Source: Actinopolyspora mortivallis DSM 44261 (GTDB taxonomy: Bacteria > Actinomycetota > Actinomycetes > Mycobacteriales > Pseudonocardiaceae). Taken from it: 64,000 nucleotides of DNA. The position numbers were made by a program, and so were the translations under genes. Below the pieces are notes generated by a model. The model was not told the DNA's origin. It worked only from the letters and a program-made list of their open reading frames with translations, and ran no database searches. This document shows positions 17,456-25,284 of this stretch, in pieces (the first letter of the stretch is position 1; every line of letters starts with the position of its first letter). Location: the NCBI RefSeq assembly GCF_000384035.1, contig NZ_KB913024.1:2877228-2941227 (forward strand). The letters run 5' to 3'.

Positions 17456-18621
17456 GAGGCAGCTCCCTGGGTTCCCTTGGTCCCGCGGAACTGCCAGTCC
17501 TCGGCGTAGAGGTCGAAGCGGGCTCCCCGTGCCGGGTGCTCCCGGACGAAGTCCACGTCGAGCTCGACACCGAGACCGGGCCCGGAGGGCAGCGCGAAGT
17601 AACCGTCCTCCACCTCGGGAAGTCCCGGGGCGGCCTGCTTCACGTGCGCGTCGGCGAAGTCGTTGAAGTGCTCCTGGATCTTGAAGTTCTCGGTGACGGC
17701 GGCCAGGTGCAGGTTCGCCGCCGTGAGCACCGGACCACCCACGTTGTGCGGGGCGAGCAGCACGTAGTGGGTCTCCGCTGTGGCCGCCACCTTCCGGGTC
17801 TCGGAGATCCCGCCGAAGTGGCCGATGTCGGGCTGGATGACGTCGGCGGCCTGCCGGGCGAACAGCTCGCGGTACTCGAAGCGGTCGTGGATGCGCTCAC
17901 CCGTGGCCACCGGAATGGTGGTGCCCGCCGAGACCTTGCTCAGCGCCTCGGGGTTCTCCGGCGGAACCGGTTCCTCGATCCAGCTGGGGGAGAAGGGGGT
18001 GAGGTCGGCGGCGATGCGGGTGGCCTGCGCGGGGGTGAACCTCCCGTGCATCTCGATCAGGATCTCGACGTCGGGACCGACCGCGTCCCGCACGGCCTCC
18101 ACCAGCTCCACCGAGCGGCGGGTCTCGGCGGGTTCCAGCTCCCAGCGTCCGGGTCCGAACGGGTCGAACTTGAGCGCCCGGTAACCACGCTCCACCACGG
18201 TGCGGGCCGCCTCGTGGAACTGCTCGGGGGTGCGCTCCACCGTGTACCACCCGTTGGCGTAGGCCTTGATCCGGTCCCGGACGTTGCCGCCGAGCAGTCG
18301 CCACACCGGCTGGTTCAGCGCCTTGCCGATGAGGTCCCAGCAGGCCGTCTCCACGCAGGCGATGCCGGACATCACGACCTCACCGGCCCGGCCGTAGTCG
18401 CCGCGCTTCATCCGCCACACCAGCGCCTCGATGTTGAACGGATCGGCTCCCACGACGTGGTTGCGCGCCGCCTCGTTGAGGTAGCCCAGCAGCGCCTCGG
18501 TGTGCCCGAGCATCCGTGTCTCGCCCACCCCGACGAGTCCGTCGTCGGTGTGCAGCCGTACGTAGGTCATGTCCCGCCAGGGGGTTCCCAGGACCAGAGG
18601 TTCCAGTTTCGTGATTCTCAT
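17452..18621 (-). CDS. Enolase-superfamily sugar-acid dehydratase (DgoD-like)
   Basis: The 389-aa enzyme is a mandelate racemase/muconate lactonizing enzyme family member. Metal-ligand positions are visible in LIEMHGRF, IEEPV and TGERI, and the general acid/base histidines in the first of these and in APHNVGGP, with PDIGHFGG before it. This pattern is that of the galactonate dehydratase group, which removes water from aldonic acids to give 2-keto-3-deoxy acids; note that the first ligand is Glu where DgoD has Asp. It overlaps the genes on both sides by 4 nt. The substrate remains to be shown. Confidence 0.85.
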   Translation of the reverse strand: MRITKLEPLVLGTPWRDMTYVRLHTDDGLVGVGETRMLGHTEALLGYLNEAARNHVVGADPFNIEALVWRMKRGDYGRAGEVVMSGIACVETACWDLIGKALNQPVWRLLGGNVRDRIKAYANGWYTVERTPEQFHEAARTVVERGYRALKFDPFGPGRWELEPAETRRSVELVEAVRDAVGPDVEILIEMHGRFTPAQATRIAADLTPFSPSWIEEPVPPENPEALSKVSAGTTIPVATGERIHDRFEYRELFARQAADVIQPDIGHFGGISETRKVAATAETHYVLLAPHNVGGPVLTAANLHLAAVTENFKIQEHFNDFADAHVKQAAPGLPEVEDGYFALPSGPGLGVELDVDFVREHPARGARFDLYAEDWQFRGTKGTQGAAS

Positions 18622-19583
18622 CGCAGTTCTCCCGCTGTCTCGCTCGCGACGGGCTCGCCGTGGGGCACGGCGAGGTCCGGGGTGGGCAGTTCCGAGGTGG
18701 TCGCCTGGGGCATGTACCGGTGCAGCATGTCCAGGCCGATCCGGGCGCGGCGCACGCGTTCCCGTCCCAGCGCGATCGCCGTGGAGGTCAGGTGGCTGCC
18801 GCTCGGGTAGATGTCCGGAGCGTTGCGCAGCCCGAACTTGACGTAGACGGGGGCGGCCACCCGGACTATCTCGGCGATCTCGTAGTGGCGCACGAACCCG
18901 CCCAGGTCGTCGGGGGACTCGACGTAGACGTCGAGCGGAAGGTCCGTGGCGGCACGGATCGAGGCGAGCTGGCCGACGGAGAGGTCGGTCGGCACGTTGT
19001 AGGTGTCGGCGCCGATCCGCTCGGCCAGCGCCACGGAGGCGGGGTTGGACAGGGCCATCTGAACGCTGCTCTTGAAGCGCATGTCCGCGGGGAGTTCGCC
19101 CTGCTCACGCATCCGCGCGGCGACCGACAGCACGCCCAGGTCGGTGATCAGCACGCTGCGCACGCCCGCCTCGGCGCTGCGGCGCACGTCCTCCAGCACG
19201 TGCACGAGCTGTTCGGTGCCCCGGGCCTGGGCCGCGACGAGACCTCCGGCGGGCGCGGCGACCATGGCCCCGGTGTGCCATCCGGCCTGGGGGCGGGCGA
19301 ACAGGCTCAGTTCCACACGGGCGCGCCCGGCCGTGTCGGCCATCCTGGCCAGTTCCTCGTCGGTGAGCAGCAGGGCCCCGCTGCCCTGCGAGATCCGGTG
19401 GACCGGCACGTCCCGCTCGGCGGCCTCGGCGAGCACAGCGTCGAGCACCTCGGGACCTTCGGTGCTGGGGATCTCCACCCGGTACTGCGCCCCGTCCGGG
19501 AAACGCTTGGGGCTGGCGGGCGGGGATCCGACATCCTCCGCGGGTAACCCCTGGGATCGCAAGAACGTTCGTGTATCCAACAC
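18618..19583 (-). CDS. Peptidase U32-like TIM-barrel protein in sugar-acid operon
   Basis: The roughly 321-aa protein resembles the peptidase U32 / COG0826 group: VRSVLITDLGVL, FKSSVQMALSNPASV and ERIGADTYNVPTDLS look like strand-loop elements of its barrel. Most studied U32 proteins work in RNA hydroxylation or ubiquinone synthesis, so its place at the head of a dehydratase operon is unusual; it may be an aldolase-like or accessory enzyme, which is speculation. The start is uncertain: GTG at 19583 (GGAG 3 nt upstream) or TTG at 19580 (6 nt spacing). An open TTG at 19619 would run through the operator. Confidence 0.6.
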   Translation of the reverse strand: MLDTRTFLRSQGLPAEDVGSPPASPKRFPDGAQYRVEIPSTEGPEVLDAVLAEAAERDVPVHRISQGSGALLLTDEELARMADTAGRARVELSLFARPQAGWHTGAMVAAPAGGLVAAQARGTEQLVHVLEDVRRSAEAGVRSVLITDLGVLSVAARMREQGELPADMRFKSSVQMALSNPASVALAERIGADTYNVPTDLSVGQLASIRAATDLPLDVYVESPDDLGGFVRHYEIAEIVRVAAPVYVKFGLRNAPDIYPSGSHLTSTAIALGRERVRRARIGLDMLHRYMPQATTSELPTPDLAVPHGEPVASETAGELR

Positions 19584-19590
19584 CCACTCC

Positions 19591-19619
19591 GTTCGAAATA
19601 TCGGACGCTGTTCGAACAA
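19591..19619. promoter_or_regulatory. Candidate IclR operator, copy 1 (before the catabolic operon)
   Basis: This 29-bp block matches the block at 22718-22746 at 22 of 29 positions. It contains TTCGAAATATCGGA (19592-19605) and the perfect palindrome TGTTCGAACA (19609-19618). It sits immediately upstream of the U32-like gene. The only local regulator is the divergent IclR gene, so I infer it is the operator. Confidence 0.65.
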
Positions 19620-19752
19620 TAATCACGGCGTCCAACCGGGTCAATAGGCCGCGAGGTGCCGCCCACACGGAAACAGCGACCGCCCAGCCGCGACGCCGGG
19701 AAACGAACGGGACGAAGCCACGACCGAACGGACGAGCCGGTGACGGGTAAAC

Positions 19753-19767
19753 TGTCCGAAATACCGG
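19753..19767. promoter_or_regulatory. Candidate IclR operator, copy 3 (before iclR)
   Basis: TGTCCGAAATACCGG resembles the first half of operator copy 1 (TCCGAAATACCGG versus TTCGAAATATCGG, 11 of 13). It lies about 80 bp before the iclR start and would allow autoregulation. The second half is not present, so the call is weaker. Confidence 0.4.
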
Positions 19768-19846
19768 CCCCAAACCGCTCGACACCCGCTCACGAAGCCG
19801 GCGCGACCCGAGGCGCATCCGCCGCAGAACAGGAGGAGAAACCGCG

Positions 19847-20614
19847 GTGGCACGAGCAGTACCCGCCCTGGAGCGGGCCTTCGACATCCTGGAGCTCTTC
19901 CTGGACGAGCCGGAACTGAGCGCTCCCGAGATCACGTCCAGGCTGGGACTTCCCCGGACCACGGTGCACGAACTGCTCGGCACCCTCGTGGAACGCGGCT
20001 ATCTCACCCACGCCGGCGACAACGGTTCCCGCTACCGACTGGGCGTACGGGGATTCCAACTCGGATCCGCCTACGCGGACCGGCTCGACCTGGCCCGCGA
20101 GGGACACCTCGCCGCGGAGGAAACCTCACGCCAGTGCAACGAGACGGTGCACATCGGCATCCGGGAGGGCACCGACGTGCTCTATGTCGCCAAAGTGGAC
20201 AGCGGGCACCCGGTGCGGATGGTCTCGGCCGTGGGCCGGAGGATCCCCGCCCACTGCACCGCCGTGGGCAAGGCGCTGCTCGCCCCACTGTCCCGGGAGA
20301 AACTCGACGAGCTCTACGGCGGGACGACCCTGACTCCCATGACGGACAACAGCATCAGCGACTACCCGAGCCTGCTCACCGAGCTGGCCGAGGTCGCCCG
20401 CCGCTCCGGTCAGGCCAGGGAGTACTGCGAGTCCAACGACTCGGTCGCCTGCGTGGCCGCCCCGGTACGGGACCACTCCCACGAGGTGGTGGCCGCCATG
20501 AGCATCGCCGTTCCCATCCTGCGCTGGAACGAGCGGGTCGAGCGCGAACTGGCCGAGACAGTAGTGCGCGGTGCCGCGAACCTCTCGGAGAGGCTCGGGC
20601 ACCGCGCTGACTGA
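19847..20614 (+). CDS. IclR-family transcriptional regulator
   Basis: The 255-aa regulator has an N-terminal winged HTH (about residues 5-65, LERAFDILELFL then SRLGLPRTTVHELLGTLVERG) and the C-terminal IclR effector domain (about 80-250) with GRRIPAHCTAVGKALLA, the usual ligand-pocket region. GTG start with AGGAGG 10 nt upstream. It is divergent from the dehydratase operon and convergent with the symporter genes, so it most likely represses both until a sugar acid or its keto-deoxy derivative binds. The shared operator motif supports this. Confidence 0.9.
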   Translation: MARAVPALERAFDILELFLDEPELSAPEITSRLGLPRTTVHELLGTLVERGYLTHAGDNGSRYRLGVRGFQLGSAYADRLDLAREGHLAAEETSRQCNETVHIGIREGTDVLYVAKVDSGHPVRMVSAVGRRIPAHCTAVGKALLAPLSREKLDELYGGTTLTPMTDNSISDYPSLLTELAEVARRSGQAREYCESNDSVACVAAPVRDHSHEVVAAMSIAVPILRWNERVERELAETVVRGAANLSERLGHRAD

Positions 20615-20637
20615 CCCCCGCCGCGGGGTGAACCCGT

Positions 20638-20925
20638 TCAGTCCCCCGATCCGGGGATCCCGGGTGTCTCCAGCGGGCGAAGTCTTACCCACAGCAGGAA
20701 GAGACCACCGAGCACCAGCATCGCCAGACCGGTCCAGAGGTTGATGTTGATCCCCTGGGCCTTGGCCAGCCCCTCCTCGGTGGGGAAGAGCCCCGCCACG
20801 CCCACCAGCACGCCGTAGACCACGAACAGACCACCGATCACGGTCCGCACGTCGAACAGCTTGCCGGCACCGCTGCGCGCGACGGCCTCGGGTTGCTCCT
20901 GCGGGGAATCCGGGTGTTCGGACAA
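20638..20925 (-). CDS. Small membrane protein linked to SSS symporter
   Basis: The 95-aa protein has a charged N-terminus (about 25 residues) and two membrane segments (about residues 28-48 and 63-82: VIGGLFVVYGVLVGVAGLF and a second WTGLAMLVLGGLFLLWV). It follows the SSS symporter by 76 bp on the same strand. Small two-helix proteins often accompany SSS or other secondary transporters, so an accessory role is likely but unproven. Confidence 0.7.
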   Translation of the reverse strand: MSEHPDSPQEQPEAVARSGAGKLFDVRTVIGGLFVVYGVLVGVAGLFPTEEGLAKAQGININLWTGLAMLVLGGLFLLWVRLRPLETPGIPGSGD

Positions 20926-21001
20926 GGACTACCTCCCAACGTAGCTTCTCGACCGGGCGTCTTCGACGAGCGCCCCGTCGCCGGTCCCGGCCGGTGGAAC
21001 C

Positions 21002-22669
21002 TCACACCGAGAACGGCACGTAACACAGCGCGGCGAGTGCCACGGCTCCCCAACCGAGCAGGGCCGGTTTGCGGTACCAGGCGTCGTCACCCTTCTGCAG
21101 CTCTCCCTTGGTCCGCGCGTCGGCCTTCGTGTAGACCAGCCCGGCCAGTTCCGCCTCCGTCTTCGGCCGGGTCGCCAGCGCGATCGGCACGCTCACGGCC
21201 ACGTCGACCGCGAAGGCGATGATCGAGGAGGTCATGTTCACCGCCTGGTCGGTGCTCATGTCCACGATTCCCGCCCGGTACATGCTGTAGAAGGCTATCG
21301 GCGCGACCGTTCCCGCCAACAGTCCCCAGAATCCCGCCTGGGCCGTCATTCTCTTCCAGAACAGGGCGAGAATGAAGGTGGCGAAAAGCGGGACGTTGAA
21401 GAAGGAGAACAACGTCTGCATGTAGTTCATGATGTTGCTGAACGACGCGGCGATGAACGCCGTTCCGATTCCGACGACCACGCCCACCGCGGTGATGACA
21501 CGCCCGACGACCAGGTAGTGCGCGTCGGATTTCCCGGGCTTGATGTAGGCCTGCCAGATGTCGGTGGTGAAAACCGTGTTGAAACTGGAGACGTTGGCCG
21601 CCATACCGGCCATGAAGGAGGCCATCAACCCGGTCACGGCCAGACCGAGCACACCGTTCGGCAACAGTTCCGCCATCAGCAGCGGTATCGCCGAGTTGTA
21701 GTCGTACTCGCTGCCGGGCTGGCCGATGTTCGGCTGCACGACCAGGGCGATCAGCCCGGGCAACACCACGATCAGCGGGATGAACATCTTGGGGAAGGCC
21801 GCGATCAGCGGGGTGCGCCGCGCGGCCGAGAGGTTCTTGGCCGACAGGGAACGCTGCACCTCGGCGAAGTTGGTGGTCCAGTAGCCGAAGGATATGGCGA
21901 ATCCGAGCCCGAGGGTGATGGTCAGCCAGTTGGCGCCCAGGGGGTTGTCCTGGCCGAATCCGGTTCCGCCCCACGCGGTGAGGAACTGCGTGCCCTCGGC
22001 GGCCGTCACCTTGTCGATCAGTCCGCTCACCCCGCCGACCCGGACCAGTCCGAGCACGGTGAGTGGGACCAGCGCGGCGACGATCACGAAGAACTGCAGC
22101 ACCTCGTTGTAGATGGCCGAGGTGAGTCCGCCGATGACGATGTAGGCGAGCACGAACAGCCCGGCCACCACGATGGACACCGGGATCGGCCATCCCAGCA
22201 GCGCCTGCAGCACGATCGCCAGCGCGTACAGGTTGACTCCCGCGATCAGCACCGAGGCGACCGCGAATATGCTCGCGCTCAGCAGGTGCGAGGAGCGGCT
22301 GAACCGCAGGAGCAGGAACTCCGGAACACTGCGTACTTTGGAGTTGTAGTAGAAAGGCATCATCACCAGGCCGAGGAAAACCATGGCCGGGATGGCGCCT
22401 ATCAGGTACCAGTGGATGGTGTAGGCACCGTACTGTGCCCCGTTGGCGGCCATTCCGAGAATCTCGGTGGCGCCCAGATTCGCCGAGACGAACGCGAGTC
22501 CGGTCACCCACGCGGGCAGGGAACGCCCGGACAGGAAAAAGTCCAGTGTGGTGTGCACGCTGCGTTTGGCGGCGAACGCGATCCCGAGTACGACCGCGAA
22601 ATAGATGACAAGAATGAGGCTGTCCATCCAGTTCATCGACAGCCTTAGCCCATCGGCCAGAGTGTGCAT
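21002..22669 (-). CDS. Sodium/solute symporter, SSS family
   Basis: The 555-aa protein has about 13-14 membrane helices in the LeuT-like fold of the SSS family. The signatures DFFLSGRSLPAWVTGLAFV, the Na+-site helix region AANLGATEILGMAANG-like, and FGYWTTNFAEVQRSLSA are those of sugar/myo-inositol and related SGLT-type carriers. It probably takes up the sugar acid or sugar metabolised by the operon on the other side of iclR. ATG at 22669; an internal ATG 33 nt later is possible. An operator-like block lies 49 bp upstream. Confidence 0.88.
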   Translation of the reverse strand: MHTLADGLRLSMNWMDSLILVIYFAVVLGIAFAAKRSVHTTLDFFLSGRSLPAWVTGLAFVSANLGATEILGMAANGAQYGAYTIHWYLIGAIPAMVFLGLVMMPFYYNSKVRSVPEFLLLRFSRSSHLLSASIFAVASVLIAGVNLYALAIVLQALLGWPIPVSIVVAGLFVLAYIVIGGLTSAIYNEVLQFFVIVAALVPLTVLGLVRVGGVSGLIDKVTAAEGTQFLTAWGGTGFGQDNPLGANWLTITLGLGFAISFGYWTTNFAEVQRSLSAKNLSAARRTPLIAAFPKMFIPLIVVLPGLIALVVQPNIGQPGSEYDYNSAIPLLMAELLPNGVLGLAVTGLMASFMAGMAANVSSFNTVFTTDIWQAYIKPGKSDAHYLVVGRVITAVGVVVGIGTAFIAASFSNIMNYMQTLFSFFNVPLFATFILALFWKRMTAQAGFWGLLAGTVAPIAFYSMYRAGIVDMSTDQAVNMTSSIIAFAVDVAVSVPIALATRPKTEAELAGLVYTKADARTKGELQKGDDAWYRKPALLGWGAVALAALCYVPFSV

Positions 22670-22717
22670 CGTCGTCCGATCCTGTCGCTGTCCGCGAGTT
22701 GGCTCTCCAATCGCATG

Positions 22718-22746
22718 TTCGGTATGCCGAACGTTGTTCGGACAAC
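22718..22746. promoter_or_regulatory. Candidate IclR operator, copy 2 (before SSS symporter)
   Basis: This block shares 22 of 29 positions with the block before the catabolic operon. It contains the inverted repeat TTCGGTATGCCGAA (22719-22732) and, overlapping the end, GTTGTTCGGACAAC (22734-22747). The same spacing in two promoters of the locus argues for a real binding site. Confidence 0.65.
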
Positions 22747-22893
22747 CTACGACACGATCGAGTGACGGTCAACACATACGGCTACTCCACTTTTCGAGTG
22801 AGCCCCATGCCGCGACGGAAGAGGGCACCGCTTCGGGGAGCGGTCTCCGTTCCGGTCGGGACGAGTGTCGCCGAGCGCGACAAACGCGCAGCC

Positions 22894-23118
22894 ATGACCA
22901 GGAAATTCAACGCGATCGGCCTGGTGGCCGAGGGGGTGGCACGGCCCCTGGCGTGCTACCGAGGACTCGGTCCGGACCTGCCGTCGGAGTCCGACACTGC
23001 CCCACATGGAGACGACTCCGCCTGATGTGGGACGGGACAGCACTACGCGCGCGTGCTCGACACGGACGGCGTCCACGTCGACCTGTTCGCCGCACTCACC
23101 GGTCCCACATCCGAGTGA
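22894..23118 (+). pseudogene. VOC/glyoxalase-family protein, decayed
   Basis: From the ATG at 22894 the frame reads MTRKFNAIGLVAEGVARPLA, typical of the start of a VOC (glyoxalase/bleomycin-resistance) protein, and ends at a stop at 23023-23025. The same frame beyond the stop gives YARVLDTDGVHVDLFAAL, the typical VOC C-terminus, to a stop at 23116-23118. Between them a different frame gives RLRLMWDGT, a piece of the middle. So the gene has lost most of its central part and has frame changes. It is not expected to make a working protein. The rest of the gap to 23323 shows nothing recognisable. Confidence 0.65.
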
Positions 23119-23323
23119 AACCGGTTCCGGTCAGTCAGCGGGTTCCCGCGTATCGGAGGGAGCGGGTGTCCGACCCGGCCACGAGAAGCCGGTCGCCGAC
23201 CGCGACCAGGCCCCGCGTCCGTCGGTAGCACGTCCACGGGACCGTGCGGGACGCTCGTCCACACCACGCCCCCGCGATCCTCGGCGGACGTCCGCGGTGC
23301 ACCCGCTCAGTCCGACACGCCGA

Positions 23324-23366
23324 AGCCGGGGGCAGCACCCACCACCGCACGGTGCCGCCCCCGGCT
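23324..23366. terminator. Terminator after serine hydrolase
   Basis: A 16-bp stem with one mismatch (AGCCGGGGGCAGCACC at 23324-23339, GGTGCCGCCCCCGGCT at 23351-23366) lies 9 nt beyond the stop of the minus-strand hydrolase. Confidence 0.7.
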
Positions 23367-23374
23367 CGACGCGG

Positions 23375-24724
23375 TCACGTCCACGGACGGGTTCCGCCGG
23401 GAACGGGTGCCTGCGGGTCGTAGGGACTCCGGGTGAGCACGAAGGTGTTCAGGTCCAGCCAGTGCGGGCTTCCGTCCCCGGAACGGACGACACGCAGCAC
23501 CTCGCCACGGTGGTAGCCGTCCAGTCCCACCCAGGTCCCGTCCTCCTCGGCACGGAACCGGGAGGTTCTTCCCGGCCCCTTCCAGGCCGACAGTTCGAGC
23601 AGCCCGTCCGGCAACACCCGCAGCAGGTGCGGGATCGGACCCCAGTACCACAGGCCGGTCAGTTCGAGCGTCCGCTCGGAGACCTCGGTGCTCGGATGCC
23701 ACTCCGGGGGGATCCGCGGCTCGTGTTCCTCGAGGACGTCCAGCAGATCGGTGGCCAGCGGCCCCACCCCGGAGGTGGTGTTGGCCAGGAAGACCACCCC
23801 GGTGGCCTCGGCCGGGTCGGCCAGCACGTTGGCCAGGAAGCCCGGCATCGAACCACCGTGACCGACCAGCCTGCGCCCCCGGTGCCGTGCCAGTTGCAGG
23901 CCGAGCCCGAAACCACGGGTCCACTCGTCGCCGTCGTCCACGCTGACCGGCTGACACATCTCGGTCAACGTCTCCGGACTCAGCACTCCCCCGGTCTCGC
24001 CGGTGAGGAAGCGCAGCCAGCGGATCATGTCGCCCACCGTGGACCAGAGCTGTCCCGCCGGAGCCATCGCACCGGCGTCCTCGGCGGGCTCCGGCTGGAG
24101 CACGTCGGCCCACGGATGAACGGCCCAGCCGGGAGCGTACGGTTCGACGGGTTCGAGGGTGGTGCGGCTCATGCCGAGCGGGTCGAGCACCTCCTCGCGC
24201 AGCACCCGACCGAACTCCCTTCCGCGCAGTCGGGCCACGAGCCGCCCCAACAGCCCGAAGGCCGTGTTGGAGTAGTGGAAGACGTGCCGGGGCTCCCCGC
24301 GCAGCTGCGAATCATCCACCGTAGACAGGAATTCCTCCGGGGCCCAGCCGGGGACCCGTTCCCACCACTGCCCCGCCGGCTCGGAACTCAACCCGCTGTT
24401 GTGCGCCAGCAGCTGCCAGACGGGCCGGTCGTCCACCACGGTGCCCGGGACGTACTCGCCGAAGCGGTCGGACAGCTCCAGCAGCCCCTCGTCCCGCAGC
24501 CGCAGCACGAGGACGGCGACGAACGTCTTGGTGATCGAGCCGATGCGGTACTGCGTGTCCACGGTGGGACGTTCGGTACGCACCGTCCCCCGACCGTCCA
24601 CCCACAGGGTCTCACCGTCCCGGACCAACCCGGCTACCAGTGAGGGAACCCGGTTGCGGGACTGTTCCACGGCCAGCCTGTGCAACAACGCGCGTCGCGT
24701 CGCGGGAAGCAGTTCGCTCGGCAT
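23375..24724 (-). CDS. Serine hydrolase, beta-lactamase/class C PBP family
   Basis: The 449-aa protein belongs to the Beta-lactamase (PF00144) group. The nucleophile motif SITK is near residue 67, the YSN motif (HYSNTAFG) near residue 160 and GHGG near residue 300, so the catalytic set is complete. A C-terminal region of about 100 residues (TGLWYWGP, GYHRGEVLRV) is a lipocalin-like extension seen in this group. No signal peptide is visible, so it is probably a cytoplasmic esterase or D-aminopeptidase-like enzyme rather than a resistance enzyme. The ATG at 24724 lacks a strong Shine-Dalgarno. Confidence 0.83.
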   Translation of the reverse strand: MPSELLPATRRALLHRLAVEQSRNRVPSLVAGLVRDGETLWVDGRGTVRTERPTVDTQYRIGSITKTFVAVLVLRLRDEGLLELSDRFGEYVPGTVVDDRPVWQLLAHNSGLSSEPAGQWWERVPGWAPEEFLSTVDDSQLRGEPRHVFHYSNTAFGLLGRLVARLRGREFGRVLREEVLDPLGMSRTTLEPVEPYAPGWAVHPWADVLQPEPAEDAGAMAPAGQLWSTVGDMIRWLRFLTGETGGVLSPETLTEMCQPVSVDDGDEWTRGFGLGLQLARHRGRRLVGHGGSMPGFLANVLADPAEATGVVFLANTTSGVGPLATDLLDVLEEHEPRIPPEWHPSTEVSERTLELTGLWYWGPIPHLLRVLPDGLLELSAWKGPGRTSRFRAEEDGTWVGLDGYHRGEVLRVVRSGDGSPHWLDLNTFVLTRSPYDPQAPVPGGTRPWT

Positions 24725-24905
24725 GGGGACATGCTTTCGCGCGGACACACCGCTTGGCAAGTTGCCGCGGATCCCGCCTCGCACTGTGATCACCGATACA
24801 CCCGACGGTGAAATCCCAGCGGACGAGGCGGTGGACTCGGCCCGCCGAAGGAGCGGATCCGCCACCGGGGGTTGCCAAAAGACTCCACACGCGCAACCAT
24901 TCCGG

Positions 24906-25140
24906 CGCCGATGGTTCACCGGCCGGTGCGAACGAACCGGCACGGTGAGGCAAGAGGGAACCCGGTGCGAATCCGGGACTGCCCCGCAGCGGTGTGTGGG
25001 AACGAACGCCGTCCCCGGACACGTCGAGAGTCGTCCGCGGAACCCGGCACTGGGTGTGCGCACCCGGGAAGCCGACGGCCACTAGGAGAACCGGTACGCC
25101 GGAGACGCCCACGAGTCCGAAGACCTGCCATCGGTGCGCG
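24906..25140 (+). ncRNA. Cobalamin riboswitch controlling metE
   Basis: Core elements are AGGGAACCCGGTGCGAATCC (about 24955-24974), GGGACTGCCCCGCAGCGGTG following it and the 3' box GAGTCCGAAGACCTGCC at 25114-25130. CGATGG at 24910-24915 can pair with CCATCG at 25129-25134 as the closing helix. It lies upstream of metE, the B12-independent methionine synthase, so B12 should switch metE off and leave methylation to a B12-dependent MetH elsewhere. About 145 nt lie between the box and the start codon. A pyrimidine run, CCTTCCTCC, there could mask the ribosome site; this is inference. Confidence 0.9.
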
Positions 25141-25284
25141 TCCGGTGCACGGATGCGCGAGTCCGGGGCCTCGCGGGAAGGCCGACAGGACCGAGGGTGC
25201 GGGCTCCCACTCACCTCGTGCCGTCTGTGCCGCCTTCCTCCGGGGTCTCGGTGACCGTGTCGTCGAGCTCGCGAGGAGAGGGCT

